Shown here: positions 56,630 to 64,000 of the stretch, in pieces
Numbering within the stretch: position 1 is the stretch's first letter
How the letters are laid out: every line of letters starts with the position of its first letter
Source of the DNA: Porodaedalea pini
Lineage: Eukaryota > Basidiomycota > Agaricomycetes > Hymenochaetales > Hymenochaetaceae
Length of the DNA stretch: 64,000 nt
Assembly (NCBI GenBank): GCA_002794775.1
Contig: NBAY01000028.1
Location: 372,001-436,000, forward strand
Direction of reading: 5' to 3'
Translations under genes and position numbers: made by a program
Notes under the pieces: generated by a model
Database searches by the model: none
Told to the model about the DNA's origin: nothing
Seen by the model: only the letters and a program-made list of their open reading frames with translations

Positions 56630-57453
56630 ATGGCTTCTGAGCACTATGGAGATAGTGGAAACTCGGTACGAGAGGAGTTAGCAGGACTCGATACTGCAAA
56701 CTTGTTCCAAGTCATTGACCGCGACAAGTGAGTCGTACGTAGCGTTCCACAGGTTCTTCGTCAAGTGACGAAAGGCCATTGCCAATTTTAAAAGTGTGCA
56801 TGGACTTAACCTTAGCGTACCAGAGGATGCTCGTGTACTTATCAAACCATGGAACGAGCGCGAGGATACCGATCGTTATGCAGACTCTGGAGTGGACGAC
56901 CAGATCGTCATACACGTGCCATTCACGCAGAATGTACGCGTGCGATCGATACTTCTTAAGCTCGGTGAGTTCAATATGTCAACATTCCCTAGACTATTTT
57001 CATACCTTCTCTTAATCCTGTAGGACGCGGTGAGCTGACACCTAGACACTTGCGCATATATGCGAACCATCCGAACATTGTCGACTTTGCCGAGGCGGAA
57101 ACGACGAAACCGCAGCTCAACATCACCCTGCTCGAGGGGGAAAGTGGCGTAGCAGAGTATCCCCTTCGTACAGCTGCATTTGCAAACATCCATTCTCTGT
57201 CCTTGCATTTCGTTAGTGCCTTCTAGTTTCTTCTTACATATCGAAGTGCATCTGATTCATTGTATCTGACCAGAACGAGGCCGTTGGGGAAGAAATGTCA
57301 AGGATTTACTATATTGGCTTTAAAGGCGACACACGGCATGTGCAGAACGGAGGCACTCAGAAACTAGAAGTCCCAGCCGCAAATGCTGCAGATGCATCAC
57401 TTGTCGACAGAGTGAGGGATAAATCCACAGGTCAACAGAGTACAGCTCGATGA
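56630..57453 (+). CDS. PITH-domain protein
   Basis: A small soluble protein with the proteasome-interacting thioredoxin C-terminal (PITH) fold. Starts MASEHYGDSGNSVREELAGL, first exon 56630-56727, second from 56795. Family features: LDTANLFQVIDRDNVHGLNL, DDQIVIHVPFTQNVRVRSIL, GRGELTPRHLRIYANHPNIV, DFAEAETTKPQLNITL and, after the last intron, MSRIYYIGFKGDTR. There is no thioredoxin domain in front, so it is the stand-alone type; proteasome association is known for the fold, not shown here. Its upstream CACGTG is the one used by retrotransposon copy 2. Confidence 0.9.
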
Positions 57454-57879
57454 TGCTGGCATTCCGATCTGATGTTATGAAATGGTACAGGCGAACGGCC
57501 TTGACTTTTTACGCTGGTGCGGTTGATTTGTTTATGAAGAATAATTGTATTCATTCGTCCTCGTTTCATTACCACTGGTCGATCGCACGTTTCACCGAGG
57601 AAGCTAAGTCTGTTTGCAACATCTAATTGCTGTTTGGTGAAATTTAGATATTGATACTTGTGGCCATTCTTCGCTTTTCCACATCTGCTCTCAGCGGACT
57701 TGTTGGTAGGCACCCGAGCATGGATTTTCCTTCCATTTTCACACAAGACAAATTCTTTGATTGTCATTTCGTTTAGAAACATGGGTGTTACAGAAGGCAA
57801 ACATATGCGGCTATCACTCTATGCAAACTCGAAATACAGACAGATCACAGTGTTGTCACTAGCTCGTCATACCCGCAAT
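57454..57879. other. Intergenic, no gene seen
   Basis: The 3' flanks of the convergent PITH and RGG-protein genes. No conserved open frame. Confidence 0.5.
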
Positions 57880-59226
57880 TCAATGTTTCTCAACCTCTCC
57901 CCTACTTGTCTCCCCTACTTGTCTCCCCCTGCTTCCCCTTCCTCCATTTCCCCTTCCCCCACTTCCTCTTCTTCCGCTTCCACTTCCTCTACCTCCTCTT
58001 CCCCTGCCTCCTCCTCCCCTGCCTCCCCTGCCTCTGTCTCCTGTGCTGCTGCGGCTGTCACTATTACGGGTACTAATAGTGTTGTTGGCGGCCTCCCCAT
58101 TGTTATTTCTATCTGGAACGGGTTGGGGAAGACTAACGTGCTTTGTTCTAGATATGAACCGTTCAATTGTTTCATGCCGCAAGTCTTTGGTGACAAAGGA
58201 ATTATATTTCTCCTCTATGAACTTCTTGCGTTCCTCCTCATTAGCATCAATAGCCCCTCGCAATTCTTCAATCGACTCATCTGAAACTCGCACACCATCG
58301 AAGACAGGGAGCTGATTAAAAGATCTGATTAGTACCCCGCTCTGTAACGTGCTTCGTAATATTGCACTACTGACCATATCGTCGTACTTGTGTGAGGTGC
58401 CAATTACAAGGAACATGAAAGTACATGCCCACCCTGGTGCGTCACCTCTTATCGGTGTCTTAATCCATTTTGAATCTTCGAGTTTTACAGTGAAGTCAGG
58501 TTGGCCTTTCTCTTTGTGTTCACTTTCGTGGCTGCGGCCTTCCAAGGGGACATGATACTTGCAGACTACTTCATAGTCAAAATGACGCTTGTCTTCAAGT
58601 TTCTGCCCTTCTTTTGCGCCGAAGGTACTGACAAGCACTGTCTGGACAGTATGGGTGTCATCGTTTTTCCCAATGACAATCTGAGGGTGGAATGTCTCAT
58701 CAATATTATCATCTTCGTCGACTCCTTTATATCTTGAATTATAGAATTCCGAGTACTTAGCAGTCCCAATCCTCTCTGTGAATACAGACAGACCATGAGA
58801 AGGATAGAGGAGAACATCACCGATTTCGATAGCGCTGTAGGGCATTCTAATAGCATTGGAAGACTGATCGAGTACGTCTCGACGTTTCTGGTAGTCGCTT
58901 TTCCTACCAGGGTCTTCTTCTCTCGCTTTCTGCACGGCCCTTGGAACAAAAGTCCCTTGAGGTCGGACAGGCGTTTTGCGTGGCTTCGAAGAGACTTCAG
59001 GGTTTGACTGGGGTTTATCCACCTGTTTATCTTTTGCTTTCTGTGCATCCTCAGGCTGTTGCCCTTGGTTCTGTGGAGAGCTGATATCTGGGACAGGAGT
59101 TGTCCTACCCATGGACTCGGATGTATCTTCCCCTTTCGGTTTCACTTCTTGCTCCTTCCTCGTTTGCTTCGGAGGCAAGAATTTCTGGGCAGGCCTTTTT
59201 CTTGGTGTCTTGCTGTGATCAGACAT
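57880..59226 (-). CDS. RGG-repeat orphan protein
   Basis: Family not recognised. One open frame of 448 residues starts MSDHSKTPRKRPAQKFLPPK. A charged, disordered N-terminus is followed by a compact-looking domain (SAIEIGDVLLYPSHGLSVFT, HPQIVIGKNDDTHTVQTVLV, KYHVPLEGRSHESEH, DAPGWACTFMFLVIG) and a glutamate-rich helix. The C-terminus is a run of RGG/RG repeats (GDRGRGGRGGGGRGRGG), typical of RNA-binding proteins. A possible 63-nt stop-free intron (58312-58374) has donor GTCAGT, branch TACTAAT and acceptor TCAG; if spliced, 21 residues are lost and the frame is kept. The start codon is four bases from the inverted repeat that bounds the element to its right, so the gene may belong to or be driven by that element. 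Confidence 0.6.
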   Translation of the reverse strand: MSDHSKTPRKRPAQKFLPPKQTRKEQEVKPKGEDTSESMGRTTPVPDISSPQNQGQQPEDAQKAKDKQVDKPQSNPEVSSKPRKTPVRPQGTFVPRAVQKAREEDPGRKSDYQKRRDVLDQSSNAIRMPYSAIEIGDVLLYPSHGLSVFTERIGTAKYSEFYNSRYKGVDEDDNIDETFHPQIVIGKNDDTHTVQTVLVSTFGAKEGQKLEDKRHFDYEVVCKYHVPLEGRSHESEHKEKGQPDFTVKLEDSKWIKTPIRGDAPGWACTFMFLVIGTSHKYDDMVSSAILRSTLQSGVLIRSFNQLPVFDGVRVSDESIEELRGAIDANEEERKKFIEEKYNSFVTKDLRHETIERFISRTKHVSLPQPVPDRNNNGEAANNTISTRNSDSRSSTGDRGRGGRGGGGRGRGGRGSGSGRRGSGGRGNGGRGSRGRQVGETSRGEVEKH

Positions 59227-59233
59227 GGCTAAC

Positions 59234-59250
59234 CATCAGGAAAAACCTCC
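59234..59250 (+). repeat. Left 17-bp inverted repeat
   Basis: CATCAGGAAAAACCTCC, exactly complementary to 63733-63749. GGAATCCCT-type words follow it in quick succession. Confidence 0.75.
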
Positions 59251-59479
59251 TGGCCGGAATCCCTGGAATCCCTGGAATCAGCTGGAATATTTGAGCAATT
59301 CCAGCCAATTCGGAGGTATTCCGATTCCGCACGATTCCCAAGCATCGTTCCAGATTTGAGTAATTTGACTAGTTTCCAATACCTTTCTACACATTTTTAT
59401 TCACATTCTTACTGCATTCCAAACTTTTCAATCATTTTCTTACAGATTTTTGTGGCAATTGAGTGTATTTAAACAAATT

Positions 59480-59725
59480 CTAAACTAAAAGGATGTCACA
59501 GCCGGTCGTCGGAATGAAGCCTTTCACGGTCATCATGTACAGACCACCGGCGAACTTCTTCTCAGACTTGATGCCCAGGATGACGGGTACGACAAGCAGC
59601 TCCCTTTGTACATGCGACGATGTAAGGCGCGCCGCAGCATCGGTCTTGAGTTCCACAAAATCTACCTTGTGAAGCTTGGTCTCGCCGGTTTTGAGAGCAC
59701 GCAAGTATGAAGCAATGTCAGCATG
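59480..59725 (-). pseudogene. Prolyl-tRNA synthetase fragment B (internally deleted)
   Basis: On the minus strand GETKLHKVDFVELKTDAAAR, an N-terminal-domain segment, runs almost directly into LLVVPVILGIKSEKKFAGGL and MMTVKGFIPTTGCD, a catalytic-domain segment (family form KFAGG-YTTTVE-FIPTTGRG). The intervening few hundred codons are missing. It is a second, shorter copy downstream of fragment A and shares the VDFVELK segment with it. Confidence 0.7.
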
Positions 59726-59739
59726 ACATCGTCCCATTG

Positions 59740-60995
59740 TCACGACGCGCGGGCAAGACATGTACCTTGCCTTCGCGTGCTCGAACATCTCCTGTTGGAT
59801 AGTCTTGAGAAATGCAGGTATGGCAGTCTCCTTCAAGCCCGTATCACGTCGCACAGAAAGTGTTTGCTTCTTCTGGATATCAACCGGACCGAGTTCAAGG
59901 CAAAGTGGAACACCTGGACAAAAAGCCATTTGTAAGACCACAGGAAAACCGAGAAATAAGGAATAATTGAATTTTCGCGCCTTCTGTTTCCAGTCGTTGA
60001 ACTTGTAGCCAAGAGTGTAGCCGTCCCGTACATCCACCTTCGCGCTTTCCTGAGCGTCTTCGCGAGCTCCTCACAGCGGTCGTATAACTCCTGCTTATTA
60101 GTGCACATGGTAATACCGCAGGGGACAATGAGTGACACGTGATGGAAGAACAAGACCCTGGTTGTCGCCGCGAATCATAACCATGATTCCAACCATGCGT
60201 GTGCTAAGGCTCCACGTGTTCTGCCACAGAATAATTTGCCACCGTTCGGACCCGTACCCTGCGGATCATCCAGGTCTGAGACCACGACGTTGAACATCTC
60301 TGGCCGTGAGAAGTCTTGACCAAGGCAATGCGACGTCGCAGCTTGGATGCCACGGCCGGTCATTGTGTAAAGACCACCGGCAAACTTCTCCTTGTCCGAC
60401 TTGATGCCTGTGATGACAAGTACGGTAAGCAGCACCTCGTACACGCGATGATGTAAATTGAGAATTTCCCGTACTTCAGTGTCGGCCTCCTTCGTGAAAT
60501 GCGCAGTGTGGCCTTCCTGTCATAGGAACTCGCGCGTACGGAGGAACGGCTCGGGGCTCTTGGACTCCCAGCGCGCAACACTGATCCACGAGGGGTAGAT
60601 CACGATAGCTCTTGATACATTTGGTGTAGTAGGGATACATAGCCGTTCTGTAGTCGGACGGATTGCTATGGGCTCCTCAAGCTCGGAGCTCCCTCTGAAG
60701 ACGCATGTCATATCGACCATAGTCAGCGCCTATAATACTTGTCAGCACAAAGTGAGGGATTACAGAACAATCAACGCACGTTCGTATACCAACCTGGAAA
60801 GTCGACCTCTTTCTTCATACCAATATCAATTTTCACCGTGCTGTCAATTCTCCCTTCCTCTTTCGTTGCCCTTTCCTGGGCGGCGATTGCAGACGTGCAC
60901 ACAGCAGGCACCACAGCCTCGGCCTTGAGTTCCACGAAATCTACCTCGTGAAGCTTGGTCTCCCCATTTCGAGAGCACGCCAGTATGAAGCAATG
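59740..60995 (-). pseudogene. Prolyl-tRNA synthetase fragment A (degenerate, introns retained)
   Basis: Pieces of a class II cytosolic ProRS appear in order on the minus strand: HEVDFVELKAEAVVPAVCTS and KKEVDFPGWYT (N-terminal), SELEEPIAIRPTTERL (motif 2 region), RWESKSPEPFLRTREFL, GIKSDKEKFAGGLYTMTGRG, IQAATSHCLGQDFSRPEMFN, then the anticodon-binding domain KVDVRDGYTLGYKFNDWKQK and CLELGPVDIQKKQTLSVRRD, GLKETAIP, EMFEHAKARY. Stops and frameshifts break it throughout. Between FNDWKQK and the next coding piece a former intron is still present, but its donor reads GCGCGA. The copy therefore came from genomic DNA rather than from spliced mRNA. Confidence 0.8.
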
Positions 60996-61079
60996 TTGGT
61001 TCCAGGGAGGAAGACAGTAAAATCAGAGGCGAGGGCATGTACAGCGAAGAGGGAAGTCGATGACGTGAGTGCTCAACAC

Positions 61080-62364
61080 TCACCCATCTCCTTGATTCTT
61101 GCGTTGAACCGTTCTGTTGGCAAGTAAGAACCTGAAGTTATGTTGCTCCTGTCGTGCCTTCTCTTTCGCGGCCTGTATATTGGTAAGCACAAGTGAAATC
61201 GAGTAACAAAGCAAGAGCGCGTACAGCCTCATGAATCTGGGCGATTGTCGACGGAGCAGCGACCAAGTTGCGAGTAGTCCGTTTCCTTTCCCGCAATTCA
61301 ATCACATCCTGTCCAAGAAGGTCAGCTCAACGAAAGGCTATGAAACAGAACGTACGCACTTGTAACATGAACTACATACGAGACGACACGTTGCTGCTCT
61401 TCGCAAGCTCCTTCATCCGACTGAAATAGACATCCATGTGTCCGCGAGCCTTAGAGGTATCGAGCGCCTGACAAACACTTGTCAGTAGTTTACATAAACT
61501 TTCGATCTCTTCCTCATCGGGATTGTCGACGTTGCTGAGCAGCTTCTTGATACACTCATACATGATACGTTCCATGAGCATCTGAAGATTGAAGAGCTCA
61601 CCGATGAACTTGACGAGTCCGAGACCTTGACGCTTGGCCTTCTGAGCAGTGTGGTATTCATCCGAGTACAGCGCACTCTCGCCAGCCTCCTTGTTTTCTT
61701 CCTTTTCGTTGGCATCCTTAACAGCCTGATCCTCTGTCGTCTTCACGAGAGCCGCTGCCGCCATCGACTCCTTCTGCGTCCAGCCGCGCTCGAAGTCTTC
61801 CTGACAGCGATTCAGAAGGTACTTACGGAAAAGTTGATCACCTGTAATTGGGTTGCCCTCAGCATTGCGGATACCATCATCCTGCACGTTCGGACTGATC
61901 TGCTCCATCATCTTATGGCACAAGCGAGCATACATCTCACTCCAGGCCGCCTCATCCGTTGCCTTCTCGAACACAAGCCGAATGAGCTGAATGAGCGTAC
62001 GCCCATCCTTCTCACTCTCACTCTTGTTTGCCCACGCAATGATCTGGTTTGAGATGGACTCCAACTTCTCCATAGTGGGCTTGTTGAGCAGCAAATGGAC
62101 TTTCTTGTCCACAATCTCAGGTGAGTCTGTCTCAATTGAGGCCCCACACCTGGACGTGCTGCCCGCGGCCCAGCGGTTCGCAGACTGCTCGAGCGGCGCG
62201 ACGTGTTCGAAGGAGGAAGTAGCATTCACTTTGAACTGATTGGTAGAAGCGCTGATACGGTCCGACTCGTTGCGTGTTGAGCCGCCACATTTCCTACGCG
62301 TACGCTTGTTGTCCACAGCGCCCGCGCCACCTGACTGGAAGAGCGAACCATAGGCGATGGACAC
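61080..62364 (-). pseudogene. eIF4G MIF4G-domain fragment, truncated with one nonsense codon
   Basis: Part of translation initiation factor eIF4G. The frame 62364-61372 includes VAPLEQSANRWAAGS, the MIF4G domain (KKVHLLLNKPTMEKLESISN, IIAWANKSESEKDGRTLIQL, CHKMMEQISPNVQDDGIRNA, LFRKYLLNRCQEDFERGW, AKRQGLGLVKFIGELFNLQM) and MDVYFSRMKELAKSSNVSSR. TAG at 61372-61374 stands where the conserved Gln of SRMQFMLQ is expected. Downstream exons DVIELRERKRTTRNLVAAPS and AAKEKARQEQHNFRF follow after intact introns. The N-terminal eIF4E/PABP-binding part and the Arg-rich C-terminus are absent. Few other defects are visible, so the capture or loss is recent, or a truncated protein is still made. Confidence 0.82.
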
Positions 62365-62639
62365 CCGCCTGCGAATGGACAGTTTGTTCAGTGCAGAGAA
62401 GTTCAGACTTTATGGTCTTCGGCTTGAAGATGAGCAAGTTGAAAGTTGGAAGTCGGACGGCATGTTGCCTGCAGCAGTGAGTGCACCCCACCAGGCGGCC
62501 GGCGAAGCTACCACTTCGTGTGTGATGGTTGTGGTGGATGTGATCGAGGGTTTTTTCAGACGTTCTGTAAGGACGTCGGCACCAGACATATTGGAGTGGC
62601 AGCAGATGTGAAGGCGTGTCGCGTCAAAACCAACATACA

Positions 62640-62695
62640 TGTGATCAAGTTCCCACACCTCTTCTATGGACGACACATCCAGGTGTGGGAAATTG
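62640..62695. repeat. Short inverted repeat
   Basis: TTCCCACACCT and AGGTGTGGGAA, separated by about 20 bases, can form an 11-bp stem. It lies just outside the larger foldback. Confidence 0.6.
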
Positions 62696-62699
62696 GACT

Positions 62700-63360
62700 T
62701 GGCATCTGAAGTGCCTCCAAATACAAAATACATCATATCTCACTCAATTCTTCACAAAAACTCTTCAAAAAAGTTGCTAAATTTATGTTTCAATGGTTTC
62801 TAAAAGTAATGTGAGCTTAGAGGATAGAAGGTGGAATATTGAGGCTGCAGTAGTGAGAATGGGTGTTTTTCTAGAAAAACTCCTTCCCTGATTTTTCCTG
62901 AGCTCAATTTTGAAGCTAATGACATGAAACTTGTTGGAGAATGGTATCTATATTGTATATTAAATTATAGATGGCTTATAACAATGCAGGCATTTTTTGA
63001 CAACTGTCTGAGTCAAGCAAATTTGGGTGAGTTTGAGAGTTTCAGCACAACAGTCAAACAGGACAAGAGGAGACATTCACTCTAGTTCATCCCTAAAACA
63101 TCAACAGTATAATATATAGACCATTCTCCAACAAGTTTCATGTCATTGGCTTCAAAATTGAGCTCAGGAAAAATCAGGGAAGGAGTTTTTCTAGAAAAAC
63201 ACCCATTCTCACTACTGCAGCCTCAATATTCCAGCTTCTGTCTACTACGCTCACAAACATTTAGAAGCTGTTGAAAAATAAGTTTGGCAACATTTTTGAA
63301 ATGATTCTGTGAAGAATTGACAGAGATATGGATTTTACAAGTTTTTGAGGTGCTGAAATG
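62700..63360. repeat. Foldback (large inverted repeat) with near-perfect 112-bp core arms
   Basis: Core arms 62833-62944 and 63121-63232 are reverse complements over 112 bp with a single difference that I can see (GAAGCTAAT versus GAAGCCAAT). The 176-bp loop is AT-rich. Similarity continues outward on both sides to about 62700 and 63360 at lower identity, with small gaps. The whole could fold into a long hairpin; it resembles a MITE/foldback element inserted in the larger segment. Confidence 0.85.
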
Positions 63361-64000
63361 CTCAAATTTTGTGATCTTCACATATGCATGTCTCAAGACT
63401 TATGAAAAACACTGTAACCTGCAGATAGTTCATGGGTCCCAGTATAGGTCCAAGAAGCCAATCTAGTACCTGCACCTGTGTCAAGCCATGGCAGAATCTA
63501 ATGAATTCCACAATCAGTTTTTTATTCTACAAAATTCCATAGAATCTATGAGATGTGTCATTTTTCTATCCATATTCTAAATTTCAAGCTGCCAATTCTG
63601 TTCAATTCCAAAACTTGGACAATTTTCCATGAAATTCTACAAGTTTTCTAAATTTTGGACTGCATTCTCATGACATTCCAAAGATTCTACAATTTCCTAC
63701 AATTCTAATATCTTTCTAAGGGTTTCTGAGTGGGAGGTTTTTCCTGATGACGTTGCTGATGGTTACGATGAGTGGTAAGCTGCCCAAGTATTGAATACCA
63801 GAGAATCGGGATGATAATTCAAAGTTTTTGTTCGTGAGGGACTGAGACTTTATACAAGTAGTTTGCTGGAGCAATCTTTGGATCCTGGCTTTCTGGAAAA
63901 TATGTCGTTTACTGGAGGAACACTAGTTTGCTGAAGCAATGTCTTTCGTACCACTGACCAAGACTGCCTGAAATATTGATACCGCCAACGTGAGTGAAAT
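63361..64000. other. AT-rich right flank
   Basis: No gene is supported. Many AATTC/GAATT words lie left of the right inverted repeat (63733-63749). Beyond it, near 63860-63945, the motif TAGTTTGCTGGAGCAAT recurs in three diverged forms. The window ends here, so a gene starting further right cannot be judged. Confidence 0.5.

Larger units (their letters stand above)
59230..63765. mobile_element. Putative non-autonomous element with captured gene fragments
   Basis: A 17-bp perfect inverted repeat (CATCAGGAAAAACCTCC at 59234-59250; complement at 63733-63749) encloses about 4.5 kb. The match extends outward through TAAC, interrupted on the right by a 12-base duplication containing CATCAG (to 63765). 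Inside both ends are AT-rich stretches with many GGAAT/ATTCC words. Between them lie fragments of prolyl-tRNA synthetase and eIF4G, with introns, and a foldback repeat. No transposase is present, and no clear target-site duplication was found, so this is an inferred element that would depend on a partner elsewhere. A segmental duplication of genomic pieces is the alternative. Confidence 0.5.

Noticed and set aside
59480..60995. Functional prolyl-tRNA synthetase gene
   Set aside because: Multiple stops and frameshifts, a non-canonical GC donor, repeated and fused segments.
62357..62611. 84-codon frame starting MDTRLRMDSLFS
   Set aside because: Partly overlaps the 5' end of the eIF4G fragment on the other strand and shows no recognisable motif; not supported as a gene.

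Overview
The window looks like nuclear DNA of a filamentous basidiomycete, probably an agaricomycete. Genes are compact and carry many 50-70 nt introns with GTGCGT/GTGAGT/GTATGT donors and CTAAC/CTGAC-like branch points. They sit on both strands, often as divergent pairs with about 200 bp between start codons, and the proteins (histone H2A, Rpb11, uL15, Swp1, Gin4-type kinase, Mtg1 and others) are fungal in type. All calls come from reading the sequence; no database search was run.

Layout. 1-15 kb: a bHLH transcription factor, histone H2A divergent from ATP10, RPB11 divergent from ribosomal protein uL15, a short-chain dehydrogenase, ribophorin II/SWP1, and a 6-phosphofructo-2-kinase whose phosphatase half lacks its catalytic histidine. 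15-23 kb: two gene-poor stretches rich in homopolymers and recurring short motifs, around one small basic orphan gene at 20.2 kb. 23-38 kb: the circularly permuted GTPase MTG1 (with an apparent one-base break), a tRNA-Cys gene, a small four-helix membrane protein divergent from a Gin4/Hsl1-type kinase, a RING E3 ligase, and mitochondrial ribosomal protein uS5m. 38-56.5 kb: two full-length, mutated copies of one non-LTR retrotransposon in the same orientation, separated by a KEN-box protein gene, a decayed stretch and an ALY/REF mRNA-export gene. 56.5-64 kb: a PITH-domain gene, an RGG-repeat orphan, then a roughly 4.5 kb segment bounded by short inverted repeats that carries broken pieces of prolyl-tRNA synthetase and eIF4G plus a large foldback repeat.

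The strongest unusual signal is the retrotransposon. Both copies are framed by target-site duplications (11 and 12 bp), and in both the duplication ends exactly at CAC of a CACGTG motif, so each insertion split CAC^GTG and rebuilt the motif at its 3' junction next to the downstream gene. This suggests a promoter/E-box-directed non-LTR element. The second signal is the segment at 59.2-63.8 kb, which looks like a non-autonomous element that picked up intron-containing fragments of two translation genes. Smaller observations concern 7-nt exons, stop-free introns whose length is a multiple of three, a 28-bp perfect palindrome in an intron, and the recurring motifs of the gene-poor region.
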